From Pseudomonas sp. dw_612 (GTDB lineage Bacteria; Pseudomonadota; Gammaproteobacteria; Pseudomonadales; Pseudomonadaceae), in contig NZ_JAAVVC010000005.1 in NCBI RefSeq assembly GCF_018449725.1, forward strand, positions 186,001-250,000: 64,000 nucleotides of DNA, in the 5' to 3' direction. The notes below the pieces were generated by a model. The model was not told where the DNA came from. It saw only the letters and a program-made list of their open reading frames with translations, and did no database searches. Shown piece by piece: positions 17,333 to 26,750 of this stretch. Both the position numbers and the translations under genes were made by a program. Position 1 is the stretch's first letter; each line of letters starts with the position of its first letter.

Positions 17333-18719
17333 TATTCGAATCGCGACCGCCGAAGACCGGATCCTTCTGGATAAAGAAGCCAAATATTGCTCCTACGGCG
17401 ACACCGTTCACTACATCGACCCGCCGCGTATCTTCAGCCGCTGCGAAGGCTCGTACGTGTGGGACACCGAAGACCAGGCCTACCTCGACCTGCAAATGTG
17501 GTACTCGGCGGTCAACTTCGGCTACGCCAATCCGCGCCTGAACAACGCGCTGAAACAGCAGATCGACACCCTGCCGCAGATCGCCAGCCAGTACCTGCAC
17601 AAAGGCAAGATCGAGCTCTCGGAAATGATCGCGGTCGATGCGAAGAACAAGTTCGGCCTCGACGGTCGCGTGCACTTCAACGTTGGCGGTTCGCAGTCGA
17701 TCGAGGACTCGTTGAAGGTCGTGCGCAACGCTACCAACGGCAAAAGCCTGATGTTCGCCTTCGAAGGCGGTTACCACGGCCGCACCCTCGGCGCGTCGTC
17801 GATCACCTCCAGCTACCGCTATCGCCGCCGCTACGGCCACTTCGGCGAGCGTGCCAATTTCATCCCGTTCCCATACCACTTCCGTGGCCCGAAAGGCATG
17901 ACCAAGGAAGAATACGGCAGCCATTGCGTGCAGCAATTCGCCCGTCTGTTCGAGACTGAATACAACGGCGTCTGGGACCCGAAAGTCGGCCAGAGCGAAT
18001 ACGCCGCGTTCTACGTCGAGCCGATCCAGGGCACCGGCGGCTACGTGATTCCGCCGATGAACTTCTACAGCGAACTCAAGCATGTGCTGGATCAGCACGG
18101 CATCCTGATGGTGGTCGATGAAATCCAGATGGGGTTCTGGCGCACCGGCAAGCTGTGGTCGATCGAGCACTTCGACGTCAAACCGGACGTGATCGTCTTC
18201 GGCAAGGCCTTGACCAACGGCCTCAATCCGCTGGGCGGTATCTGGGCCAAGGAAGAACTGATCAACCCGAAAATCTTCCCGCCGGGTTCGACTCACTCCA
18301 CGTTTGCCTCCAACCCGTTGGGCACGGCCGTGGGCCTGGAAATGTTCAAGATGACCAGCGAAGTCGATTACGGCGCGATGGTCATGGCCAAGGGCAAATA
18401 CTTCCTCGAAGGCCTGAAAGACTTGCAGAAACGCTACCCGATCATCGGCGACGTCGATGGCTTGGGCCTGGCCCTGCGCTGCGAAATCTGCGGCCCGGAC
18501 GGCTTCACGCCGGACAAGGCCACCCTGGATTTCATGGTCGACGAAGGCATGAAGGGCGACATCGAAATCGACGGTAAACGCCTGGGCCTGATCCTCGACG
18601 TGGGCGGCTACTACAAGAACGTGATCACCCTGGCACCGTCGCTGGAAATCAGCTACCCGGAAATCGACCTGGGTATCGCCCTCCTCGACCGCTTGCTGCA
18701 CCGGGCGATGAAAAGATGA
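17325..18719 (+). CDS. Class-III PLP-dependent aminotransferase
   Basis: A 464-residue fold-type I aminotransferase of the ornithine/GABA/acetylornithine class. It shows the cofactor region NVGGSQSIEDSLK, GGYHGRT, VVDEIQMGFWRTG and the PLP lysine Lys294 in VFGKALTNG. The substrate cannot be read from the sequence; the LILDVGGYYKNVITLAPSL C-terminus is like that of omega-aminotransferases. It overlaps the genes on both sides by eight and four bases, so it is firmly part of the operon. Confidence 0.88.
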   Translation: MSDIRIATAEDRILLDKEAKYCSYGDTVHYIDPPRIFSRCEGSYVWDTEDQAYLDLQMWYSAVNFGYANPRLNNALKQQIDTLPQIASQYLHKGKIELSEMIAVDAKNKFGLDGRVHFNVGGSQSIEDSLKVVRNATNGKSLMFAFEGGYHGRTLGASSITSSYRYRRRYGHFGERANFIPFPYHFRGPKGMTKEEYGSHCVQQFARLFETEYNGVWDPKVGQSEYAAFYVEPIQGTGGYVIPPMNFYSELKHVLDQHGILMVVDEIQMGFWRTGKLWSIEHFDVKPDVIVFGKALTNGLNPLGGIWAKEELINPKIFPPGSTHSTFASNPLGTAVGLEMFKMTSEVDYGAMVMAKGKYFLEGLKDLQKRYPIIGDVDGLGLALRCEICGPDGFTPDKATLDFMVDEGMKGDIEIDGKRLGLILDVGGYYKNVITLAPSLEISYPEIDLGIALLDRLLHRAMKR

Positions 18720-19594
18720 TGCACGATGAGATCGACATGGGCGAAGGCAGCGCCGGTTTCGTTCTCGGCTCGGGCGAGGTCGCGGTGTTGTTGATCCACG
18801 GCCTCACCGGCACCCCGACGGAACTCCGTCGGGTGGCCATGGGCCTGGCGAAAGCCGGGCACACGGTCTACGTGCCGACCCTGGCCGGGCACTGCGGCGG
18901 CAACGCCGACCTGCAAGCCACCGGTTGGCGCGACTGGTACGAAAGCGCACGCAACACCTTCGTCGGCGTACGCCGTAAACACGAGCACGTGTTCGTCGGC
19001 GGCTTGTCCATGGGCGCGGTGCTGTCGATGTATTTGGCGGCCGAACATCCGGGGCAGATTGAAGGTTTGCTGCTGTATTCGACGACCCTGCGCTACGACG
19101 GCTGGAGCATCAACAAACTGGCATTCCTCACGCCATTGCTGATGCGAATTCCGTTTGGCGTGCATCTTTGCAGCTTCGAAGAAAAACCGCCTTACGGCAT
19201 CAAGAATGAACGCCTGCGCGCCATCGTCGAACGCCAGATGAAGGAAGGCGAAAGCAGCGCCGCCGGTTTGCTGACCATGGAAGGCGTCACCGTGCGCGAA
19301 CTGCATCGCCTCAACGCGGTGGTGAAAAAATGCATGCCGTCGATCACCACCCAAGCGCTGGTGCTGCACTCCATCGAAGACGACATCACCAGCCGCTGGA
19401 ACGCCGATTACGTCGAACGCAAGCTCGGCGGGCCGGTGGTCAAGGTGTTGCTGGACGACTGCTATCACATGATCACCGTCGACCTGCAATACCGCCGGGT
19501 AATTGAACTGAGCGTGGACTTTATCCAGCAACGTTTCATCCAACAGCGAATCACGGCGCCCCCGTTGCGCCGGGAATATCGGCAACTGGCCTGA
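18716..19594 (+). CDS. Alpha/beta hydrolase (carboxylesterase/monoacylglycerol lipase-like)
   Basis: A 292-residue serine hydrolase with the oxyanion motif LLIHGLTGTP and nucleophile Ser98 in GGLSMGA. The acid and base are probably the Asp in HSIEDDIT and the His in DDCYHMITVD. No signal peptide, so it is cytoplasmic. It resembles the small Est30-type carboxylesterases. It follows the aminotransferase with an ATGA overlap and may release an ester or acyl group in the same pathway. Confidence 0.82.
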   Translation: MMHDEIDMGEGSAGFVLGSGEVAVLLIHGLTGTPTELRRVAMGLAKAGHTVYVPTLAGHCGGNADLQATGWRDWYESARNTFVGVRRKHEHVFVGGLSMGAVLSMYLAAEHPGQIEGLLLYSTTLRYDGWSINKLAFLTPLLMRIPFGVHLCSFEEKPPYGIKNERLRAIVERQMKEGESSAAGLLTMEGVTVRELHRLNAVVKKCMPSITTQALVLHSIEDDITSRWNADYVERKLGGPVVKVLLDDCYHMITVDLQYRRVIELSVDFIQQRFIQQRITAPPLRREYRQLA

Positions 19595-19683
19595 GCCCGT
19601 AGCGAACCCGGTTGCAGACGGGTCGCCACCGGCGGGGCAATGTCGGCTACTGTAGTGAACCAGGACTCACAATTTCTCCCGCC

Positions 19684-21480
19684 ATGGCTTTCGACAAGCG
19701 AAACCCGATGACCAAACACCGTCCCGCCAACGCCCGCCCCTTCGCCCTCTCCGGCTGGAGCCTGCAACGCAAACTGGTCCTGGCCTTCTGGCTGGTCAGC
19801 GTGATCCCGACCATGATCGCTGCGGAACTGGCGGCCACCACGCTGTCGCAGATTTTCGACAGCAACGTGCGCATCTGGCTGCAGGAATCGACCAAGATCG
19901 TCGAGGACGAAATCAGCGAAATCCTGCGGGACAACGCCCGGGCCGCGCAGTTGTTTTTGCGCTACACCCAGCCTCCTGTCGATAAGGCCTCGGTGCGCCA
20001 CGACCGGTTGACCACCGACATCGCCGACTCCATGGGCATCGACGTGGTCGCCCTGGTGCGCAACAGCGATCACAAAGTGGTGTTCAGCACCGCCGCCGAT
20101 GACATCGTGCGGCAGATCAGCACCGCGCCCAAAGCGGTGATGCAAACCTTGCAAATCGGCGGTGTCGCCACTGGCACCGTGGTCTCGACCTTCGAGACGG
20201 AACAGAACGGCGTCGATTACAAGCTGGTGATCGCCACCTACCTCGACAACAGCTTCCTGACCAGCGTCTCCGACGTGCACTCGCTGGACCTGCGTTTGTA
20301 CCTGGCCAAGGGCGATGACTTTTCGGAGATTTTCTCCAGTCAGCGTTTCGAGGATCACCCGGCGGCGGTGCCGGAAAAAATCGAACAGATCCTGCGCACC
20401 ACCAAGCAGCCGACCGAACAATTCACCAGTCGCTACAGCGGCATCTACCGACCGATCCTCAATGAAAACGGCGAGCTTCAAGGCGTAATTTTCAGCGGTT
20501 TGTTGCGCCACACCAGCCTGGTGGGGCTGGTGAATCAGAGCAACCTGTTCATCCTGATCTTCCTGCTCAGCTCAGCCGCTTCCCTCGGTGTGGGCTGGCT
20601 GGTGTCGCAACGCCTGACCCAACCGTTGCGCGGCTTGTCCAACGGCGTGCAAGCGGTGATTGCCGGGGATTATCGCCAACGCTTGCCGGTCACTGGTGGC
20701 GATGAATTGGCGGAACTGAGCAGCACGTTCAACCACATGAGCGAACGCCTCGGCGAGTTGCAACACCTGGAATCGCAACTGCGCCGCCGCGACCGTTTGC
20801 ACGCACTGGGCGAAGTTGCCATGGGCCTGGCCCACGAAATCCGCAACCCGCTGGGCATCATCAAGACCGCCACCCAATTGCTGCATCGCCGCGCGGATTT
20901 GCCCGAAACCGACAAGCGACATCTGGAATACGTGGTCAGCGAAGTCAGCCGCATCAACGACCTGATCACCGATTTCCTCGACTTCGCCAAGCCCAGCGCA
21001 CCGCTGCGCTCGACCCAACCGGCGCGACCGTTGGTGGATGAGCTGGTCGGGTTTTGCGCCCCGGAACTGGCCAGCCATAACATCGAGGTGCACATTGACG
21101 ATCAGGCGCCGGGCGCGACCCTGTACGCCGATGCGCGCCAGCTCAAGCAGGCCGGGCTGAACCTGATCGTCAACGCCATCGACGCCATGCCCGACGGCGG
21201 CCACCTGACCCTGGGCATCAACCGCGACACCGCGCACACCATCATCAGCGTGGCGGACACCGGCCAGGGCATCGAACCGGACATGCTCGAACGGATCTTT
21301 ACCCCGTTCGTCACCACCAAGGCGTCCGGCACCGGGCTCGGTCTGGCCAAGGTGTTTTCGATCATGGAAAACCATGACGGGCACATCGAATGCACCAGTG
21401 AAAAAGATGCCGGCGCTACGTTCAGCCTGTACATTCCGACCCATGGCGACGACATCGACGAGGCAAGCGATGACACATAA
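19684..21480 (+). CDS. Sensor histidine kinase with HAMP domain
   Basis: A 598-residue membrane sensor kinase: first helix at about 30-50, periplasmic sensor region of about 235 residues, second helix at about 288-307, HAMP domain (TQPLRGLSNGVQAVIAGDY), H-box GLAHEIRNPLGII with His384, and ATPase boxes DTGQGIE and GTGLGLAK. It is NtrB-like. The start is uncertain: 19684, 19708 and an open frame from 19612 are possible and none has a clear ribosome-binding site. It overlaps the response-regulator gene by 11 bases and probably senses the signal that turns on this operon. Confidence 0.88.
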   Translation: MAFDKRNPMTKHRPANARPFALSGWSLQRKLVLAFWLVSVIPTMIAAELAATTLSQIFDSNVRIWLQESTKIVEDEISEILRDNARAAQLFLRYTQPPVDKASVRHDRLTTDIADSMGIDVVALVRNSDHKVVFSTAADDIVRQISTAPKAVMQTLQIGGVATGTVVSTFETEQNGVDYKLVIATYLDNSFLTSVSDVHSLDLRLYLAKGDDFSEIFSSQRFEDHPAAVPEKIEQILRTTKQPTEQFTSRYSGIYRPILNENGELQGVIFSGLLRHTSLVGLVNQSNLFILIFLLSSAASLGVGWLVSQRLTQPLRGLSNGVQAVIAGDYRQRLPVTGGDELAELSSTFNHMSERLGELQHLESQLRRRDRLHALGEVAMGLAHEIRNPLGIIKTATQLLHRRADLPETDKRHLEYVVSEVSRINDLITDFLDFAKPSAPLRSTQPARPLVDELVGFCAPELASHNIEVHIDDQAPGATLYADARQLKQAGLNLIVNAIDAMPDGGHLTLGINRDTAHTIISVADTGQGIEPDMLERIFTPFVTTKASGTGLGLAKVFSIMENHDGHIECTSEKDAGATFSLYIPTHGDDIDEASDDT

Positions 21481-22858
21481 CGTACTGGTGGTCGACGACG
21501 AGCCCAAGCTCTGCGACCTGCTGGCATCGGCCCTGAGTCAGAACGGCATCAGCGTGTTCACCGCCGGCAATGGCCTGCACGCGCTCAAAGTGCTGGAGTG
21601 CGAGGACATCGACCTGGTGATCAGCGACTGGCGCATGCCCGGCATGGACGGCCCGCAATTGCTCGCGGAAATCAAAAGCCGTTTCCCGCAGTTGCCGGTG
21701 ATCGTCATGACCGCCTACAGCACGGTAAAAAACGCCGTGCAGTCGATGCGCAACGGCGCGTTCGACTACATCGCCAAGCCGTTCGACATCGACGAACTGG
21801 ACATCACCGTCAGCAAGGCCCTGCAATTTCGCGACATCCTCAAAGACAACCAGCGCATGCGCGCCGAACTCGACGAACACCAGCAAATCGACAGCCTGGT
21901 GGGCGACAGCCCGAGTTTCCGCCGGGTGCTGCACGCCATCGACTCGGTGCGCGAAAGCAACGCGACGATTCTGCTGACCGGCGAAAGTGGCACCGGCAAG
22001 GAAATGGTCGCCCGGGCCATCCACAAACACGGTAACCGCGCCGACAAACCGTTCGTGGCGGTGAACTGCGCGGCGATCCCCGAAGGCTTGCTGGAAAGCG
22101 AAATGTTCGGCCATCGCAAAGGCGCGTTTACCGGCGCCGTGGCGGATCGGATCGGGCGGTTTCAGCAGGCCGACAAGGGCACATTATTTCTGGATGAGAT
22201 CGGCGAAATGCCGTTGGCCTTGCAGGCGAAGATCTTGCGCGCGTTGCAGGAGCGAGTGATCGAGCCGGTGGGCGATCCGCGCGAGCGCAAGGTGGATGTG
22301 CGAGTGATCGCCGCCACCAATAAAAACCTGCTGGATGCGGTGGCGAACAAAGAGTTTCGCGAAGACCTGTATTACCGCCTCAACGTGTTCCCGATCCCGC
22401 TGCCGGCCCTGCGCGAACGGGTCGAAGACATCGCCCCGCTGGCCCGGCATTTTGCTAATACCCTGGGCGCTGCGGCGGGCAAACGCTTCAGCGGTTTCAG
22501 CGCGGAGGCGTTGCAGGCGATGGCCAATTATTCGTGGCCGGGGAATATTCGCGAACTGCAGAACTGCGTGGAACGCGCGACGATTGTCGCGAGTGGGTCG
22601 GTGATTGAAGAGGATGATTTGCCGGCCTATCTGTTCGCCTCACGGCCCGCCGACAGTGGCGTGCTGATTGAACACAACGGCGTGCCGGCGGACCTGGAAG
22701 CGGCGCTGGCGGAAGTCGAAAAAGCCTACATTCTGGCGGCGCTGCAACAGAGCAATGGCGTGCAGGCTGCGGCGGCGCAACTGATCGGGATCTCCGAGCG
22801 CAGCTTCTGGTATCGGCTGAAGAAACTGGGGATTCATGTGGACAAAATCGTCCGCTAA
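21470..22858 (+). CDS. Sigma-54 dependent response regulator (NtrC family)
   Basis: A 462-residue activator: receiver with phospho-acceptor Asp53 (SDWRMPGMDG), AAA+ domain with Walker A GESGTGKE, an intact GAFTGA loop (GHRKGAFTGAV) and Walker B GTLFLDEI, and a Fis-type helix-turn-helix (AAAQLIGISERSFWYRLKKL). The start overlaps the kinase gene. The sigma-54 promoter at 16568 with the inverted repeat at 16488 is the obvious target, making the cluster self-contained. A palindrome follows the stop. Confidence 0.9.
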   Translation: MTHNVLVVDDEPKLCDLLASALSQNGISVFTAGNGLHALKVLECEDIDLVISDWRMPGMDGPQLLAEIKSRFPQLPVIVMTAYSTVKNAVQSMRNGAFDYIAKPFDIDELDITVSKALQFRDILKDNQRMRAELDEHQQIDSLVGDSPSFRRVLHAIDSVRESNATILLTGESGTGKEMVARAIHKHGNRADKPFVAVNCAAIPEGLLESEMFGHRKGAFTGAVADRIGRFQQADKGTLFLDEIGEMPLALQAKILRALQERVIEPVGDPRERKVDVRVIAATNKNLLDAVANKEFREDLYYRLNVFPIPLPALRERVEDIAPLARHFANTLGAAAGKRFSGFSAEALQAMANYSWPGNIRELQNCVERATIVASGSVIEEDDLPAYLFASRPADSGVLIEHNGVPADLEAALAEVEKAYILAALQQSNGVQAAAAQLIGISERSFWYRLKKLGIHVDKIVR

Positions 22859-22867
22859 GCCCCCCGC

Positions 22868-22899
22868 TGATCGTCCCACGCTCTGCGTGGGAACGATCA
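22868..22899. repeat. Palindromic repeat, possible bidirectional terminator
   Basis: Arms TGATCGTCCCACGC and GCGTGGGAACGATCA pair with a one-base bulge around TCT. The TCCCACGCTCTGCGTGGGA core is a second repeat family that I know from pseudomonad intergenic regions. It lies 10 bases after the response-regulator stop and before the convergent lipoprotein gene. Confidence 0.7.
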
Positions 22900-22914
22900 T
22901 CAAAAGCCGCGGCG

Positions 22915-23823
22915 TTACTGCCCGTAAACCTTCTGCAACTGCGTCTGGCTCATGGCGTCTTCAAACGGCACCGGCACTGACTTCACCGCCCCATAGAGAT
23001 TGCGATAGCGCCAATAACTGCCGTTGTTGGCCAATTGATAACCCCGCTCGACCACCCGTTGGCCATCGAGTACATAACGCAAGGTTTCCTGGGCCGCCGC
23101 CGGCGGTGTCGGCTGCATCAGGTCGGTGGCCAACACACGCATGGACTCGTCGATGCATTCATCGAGCACCGCCGTGACCTTGGCCAGATCAAGGGCGCCG
23201 TCATCGATGCATTGGCTGCCGCAACGGCGGATCGGTTGACTGGCCACTTCGATGCGCATGCGATACAACGCCGAACCGGCAATGTCCTGAACCTGCACCT
23301 GATTGATCAGTACAAAACTGCCGCGATCAGGGCCGAGCAGCAATTGGGGTTCGATCAACAAACGAGCGGTGACCTGGCCCTCGCCCTGCTTGAGCCCGGC
23401 CACCTGCGACGCCTGTTGATAGCGCTGTTGCAGGCGCTCCTGCAACGGCACGCCGGCGAGCAAGTCAGCCATCGGCCGCGCCTCGTTGAGCGCGGTTTTT
23501 TCCGCATCGCGCTGCAACGTGCCGCTGCCCATTTGCGTACTGATCACGCTGGCCACCAGCAAGCCGGCAAGCCCCGCCGTGTTGCCCGAGCTCGCCACCA
23601 GGTTATAACTCGACGTCGCCGCCCGCTGGGCAGCCTTGGCATCAATCACCGTGCTGGCGCCGACAAACGCCGGCGGCAATTGCACATCGACCTTAAGCCC
23701 GTGGGCCAGGACGTAGGGCAGGGCTCCCTGATCCTTGAAACCGGGTTCGGGACCCGGTTTTTGCGCACAACCGGCCAGCATCAGCAACGCCAGCGCAGCG
23801 GTCGCCACGCCTGGACGTTTCAT
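22915..23823 (-). CDS. Putative lipoprotein, unknown function
   Basis: A 302-residue exported lipoprotein: the lipobox LAGC places the lipidated Cys at residue 19. The mature part has no domain I can name. It contains an Ala/Gly-rich segment (NTAGLAGLLVASVISTQMG) that could be a membrane-associated helix and two nearby Cys residues in RRCGSQCIDDG. It is downstream of, and overlaps by four bases, another lipoprotein gene, so the two probably act together at the envelope. Confidence 0.75.
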   Translation of the reverse strand: MKRPGVATAALALLMLAGCAQKPGPEPGFKDQGALPYVLAHGLKVDVQLPPAFVGASTVIDAKAAQRAATSSYNLVASSGNTAGLAGLLVASVISTQMGSGTLQRDAEKTALNEARPMADLLAGVPLQERLQQRYQQASQVAGLKQGEGQVTARLLIEPQLLLGPDRGSFVLINQVQVQDIAGSALYRMRIEVASQPIRRCGSQCIDDGALDLAKVTAVLDECIDESMRVLATDLMQPTPPAAAQETLRYVLDGQRVVERGYQLANNGSYWRYRNLYGAVKSVPVPFEDAMSQTQLQKVYGQ

Positions 23824-24515
23824 TGGGCGAACGGGGTGATCATTTGCTGACGGCTATTGTCCATGGCCTGATAGAAGGCGTTGGACAGGTTGGTGTAAGT
23901 CGGCTCATCCCACTCGCCCTGGGCGGCTTGTACCGCAGCGAAGGGTTGGAACCACAGCAGTTTGTTGTCGGCCAGGTCGACCACCATGCCCTGCCCGGAC
24001 ACTTGGGCCATCGGTACGCTGGTCGGCACGATGCTGTAGTAGCTGCGGGTAGCACCGGTGGCGAAGACGTTGACCAACAGCAGACGATCAACACCGTAAG
24101 CCGCTTTGATTGGCGTCAAGTCGCGGGCCGTATAGCCCTCACGGAAACTGGCTTCCTTGTACTTCTGCAGATCGACCGGTTCGTCAATGCGCTTGGCCTT
24201 GTAGCCCTTGGCCTGCAATTTGGCGACGATGGCATCCGGCAAGGTGTTGAGGTCGCGGGTTTGCCATCTTTCAACGGTGTCGCTGAGCTTGCTGTTGATG
24301 CCGCGATTGATGGCGTAGTCGAGAATCCCCTGGTTACCGGTCAACGCCAGCATCGGCTCTGGCAGCACGGTGATTGCCACGCCGATGGTCGGCTCTTTGG
24401 CATCCCAGAATTGTTGGTCCAGCGCTACGGGAGGTTGAACGTGGGCGCAGCCGGTGAGGGTCAGACAGGCCAATAATGTGATGGCGGCCCAGGTGCGTAG
24501 AGCGTGAAAGTTCAT
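23820..24515 (-). CDS. Putative lipoprotein, unknown function
   Basis: A 231-residue lipoprotein with lipobox LTGC (Cys22). The mature sequence (PTIGVAITVLPEP, GVDRLLLVNVFATGATRSYYSIVPTS, QVSGQGMVVDLADNKLLWF) resembles lipoproteins in which a strand-rich domain reports or scaffolds envelope processes; I do not recognise a specific family. The start has GGGAC a few bases upstream. It is the first gene of a two-gene operon with the lipoprotein at 22915. Confidence 0.75.
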   Translation of the reverse strand: MNFHALRTWAAITLLACLTLTGCAHVQPPVALDQQFWDAKEPTIGVAITVLPEPMLALTGNQGILDYAINRGINSKLSDTVERWQTRDLNTLPDAIVAKLQAKGYKAKRIDEPVDLQKYKEASFREGYTARDLTPIKAAYGVDRLLLVNVFATGATRSYYSIVPTSVPMAQVSGQGMVVDLADNKLLWFQPFAAVQAAQGEWDEPTYTNLSNAFYQAMDNSRQQMITPFAQ

Positions 24516-24539
24516 GGATCAAGTCCCTATGATTGAAAA

Positions 24540-24566
24540 CGATGCTGCCTTTATCGGCAGCAATCG
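24540..24566 (-). terminator. Possible terminator of the DsbA-like gene
   Basis: On the minus strand CGATTGCTGCC-GATAAA-GGCAGCATCG forms a stem and is followed by TTTTC. It lies 60 bases after the stop at 24626 and just before the next gene. Confidence 0.45.
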
Positions 24567-24625
24567 TATCAACGGTAGTGGCACATTGATATTTTTTTGT
24601 CACATACCTCTGGCTGGCGCTGAAA

Positions 24626-25291
24626 TCAGTTCACCTTCCCGCCCTTGGCCTCACTCATGATCTGCCGGATCGCCCCGACAAACGTTTCCACCGGTTGCCC
24701 GCCCGTCACGGCGTACTGGCCGTTGAACACCACCGTCGGCACCGAACTCACGCCCCGGGACAGCCACAACTGCTCTTCCTCTTTCACTTCCCTGACGTAT
24801 TCATCCGACGCCAGAATCGCCTCGGCGCGCTGCCGATCCAGTCCTACGCTCTCGGCGATCTGCGCCAGTTGGGCGGGATCGGACGGGTTACCGCCCTCCG
24901 TGAAATACGCCTTGAACAGCGCCTCTTTCAGGTTGAACTGCAACCCTTCCAGCCCGGCCCAGTACAGCAAGCGGTGGGCGTCGAAGGTGTTGTAGATGCG
25001 GCTGCTGCCGTCGGTGCGAAAGGCAAACCCGACCTCGGCACCGCGGGCGCGGATCATCTCGCGGTTTTTCTGCGATTGCTCCGCAGTGGAGCCGTACTTT
25101 TCGCTGATGTGTTCGGTGATGTTCTGACCGTCGGGGCCCATGTTCGGGTTCAGTTCGAACGGCTGGAAACGGATCTCGGCCTGGACCTCGTCACCCAACA
25201 GGTCCAGCGCCTTGGTCAGGCCATACAGGCCGACGACGCACCAGGGGCAGGACACGTCGCTGACAAAATCGATTTTCAGGGAGTTACTCAT
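24626..25291 (-). CDS. DsbA family oxidoreductase (FrnE-like)
   Basis: A 221-residue thioredoxin-fold protein with the active site SCPWC (Cys15, Cys18) and the cis-proline region SSVPTVVFNG. There is no signal peptide, so unlike DsbA it is cytoplasmic. It resembles FrnE and related 2-hydroxychromene-2-carboxylate isomerase-type proteins, which have been tied to oxidative stress or polyketide pathways. The ATG at 25291 is preferred to a start four codons earlier. It stands alone on its strand. Confidence 0.87.
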   Translation of the reverse strand: MSNSLKIDFVSDVSCPWCVVGLYGLTKALDLLGDEVQAEIRFQPFELNPNMGPDGQNITEHISEKYGSTAEQSQKNREMIRARGAEVGFAFRTDGSSRIYNTFDAHRLLYWAGLEGLQFNLKEALFKAYFTEGGNPSDPAQLAQIAESVGLDRQRAEAILASDEYVREVKEEEQLWLSRGVSSVPTVVFNGQYAVTGGQPVETFVGAIRQIMSEAKGGKVN

Positions 25292-25386
25292 CGCATACCT
25301 CACAGGCTGAATCGGGCTGCAAAAGCTGAACGATACACCTGACGGGGCTGGGGTTGCAGCAGATCCCTGCGGCCACCGAAAACCCC

Positions 25387-25477
25387 CTGTGGGAGCGGGC
25401 TTGCTCGCGAAGAGGGAGTGTCAGCCGACATTAATGCAGCTGACCCACCGCCTTCGCGAGCAAGCCCGCTCCCACAG
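25387..25477. repeat. REPIN
   Basis: Inverted pair of GTGGGAGCGGGCTTGCTCGCGA copies between the start of the DsbA-like gene and the end of the secreted hydrolase gene. Confidence 0.9.
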
Positions 25478-25490
25478 TTGGATTGGGGTG

Positions 25491-26510
25491 TTACAGGAGG
25501 TTCGGCGACGCCACCGGCTCAATCTGCGCCCAATGCGAGGTGTCTTCGCGGTGGGACTGCAAGTACGGCAACACCGCCGCCAGCAGCGGTGCCTTGAAGG
25601 CTTCCTGGAACCGATGGGCCATGCCCGGGATCAGCTTCAACTGACTGCCGCGAATGTGCGCCGCCAGGTGCACGCCGTGCATCACCGGCAACAACGGATC
25701 CGCCGTGCCGTGCACCACCAGCGTCGGCACGCGCAATTGGTTGAGCAGCGCCACCCGGCTCGGCTCGGCGAGGATCGCCATGATCTGGCGCTTCACGCCT
25801 TCGGGGTTGAACGCGCGGTCATACGACGCCGCGGCCTGTTGCAGCAGCACTTGCCGATCATCACTCACGGTTGGGCTGCTCAGGGCCGCGAGCAAATCGG
25901 CTTGCTGCTCCAGCGCCACTTCGCGATTCGGCGCGCCCCGGCGCGACAGCAATTGCACCAGCGCCGCACTCGGCGCCGGCAAGCCCTCGGCCCCGGAACT
26001 GGTCATGATCAACGTCAGGCTCTCGACCCGCTGCGGCGCCATGGCCGCCATGTGCTGGGCGATCATCCCGCCCATGCTCGCGCCCAACACGTGGAATTGC
26101 TCGATGTGCAAGGCGTCCATCAGTCCGAGCGCGTCTTCTGACATGTCGGTAAGGGTATAAGGTGCTGCAACCGGCAAGCCGAGTTTGTAGCGCAACACTT
26201 CAAAGGCCAGGTTGGCGTTTTCCGGCGTCTGGCGCCAAGTGGACAACCCCACGTCACGGTTGTCATAGCGAATCACGCGAAAGCCCTGCTGACACAAGGC
26301 CACCACCACCTCGTCCGGCCAGTGGATCAACTGCCCGCCCAGGCCCATCACCAGCAACAACGCGGGATCGGACGCACGACCAATGCTCTGGTACGCCAGG
26401 CTTACCTGATCCAGATCGACATGTTCAGTCGCCACGTTGACATCGCAACGGCTCGCCGCGAAGGAAGGCAGGCTTAAAAGCAGCGCCGCCAGAAAGAAAA
26501 ATACACGCAT
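25491..26510 (-). CDS. Secreted alpha/beta hydrolase
   Basis: A 339-residue protein with a signal peptide ([15 protein letters not shown]) and a hydrolase fold: [13 protein letters not shown] near the oxyanion hole, nucleophile Ser145 in LGASMGGM, acid in GTADPLLP and His in GMAHRF. The substrate is unknown; relatives include proline iminopeptidase- and esterase-like enzymes. The frame is open for 63 codons upstream, but these run into REP sequence, so the start at the signal peptide is taken although its ribosome-binding site is poor. Confidence 0.8.
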
Positions 26511-26640
26511 TAAAAACACCGAAACGCAGAACCCCAGTAGAGCGCGAGTCTGATGAAGTTTGTTCAAGCGCGCTGCCACAGTTGCGTGACAGTTTGATGA
26601 AGATTGCCGAGTGGTCATTTTTGAGACCGCGTTATCGTTC

Positions 26641-26727
26641 ATTCGCGAGCAAGCCCGCTCCCACATTCGACCGCACTCCCCTTGAAGAAACGCGATCACC
26701 TGTGGGAGCGGGCTTGCTCGCGAAGGC
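26641..26727. repeat. REP pair, tail to tail
   Basis: An inverted copy at about 26643-26665 and a direct copy at about 26701-26727, thus in the opposite arrangement to most REPINs here. It lies between the hydrolase start and the metE stop. Confidence 0.85.
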
Positions 26728-26750
26728 GCCCGACCAGGCGCCGCAGGACT

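Noticed and set aside
22868..22899. Palindrome as the end of an insertion sequence
   Set aside because: No transposase gene, no matching partner end and no target duplication; it fits a small intergenic repeat acting as a terminator.
25491..26699. 402-residue version of the secreted hydrolase
   Set aside because: The extra 63 codons run through REP DNA and would bury the signal peptide inside the protein.
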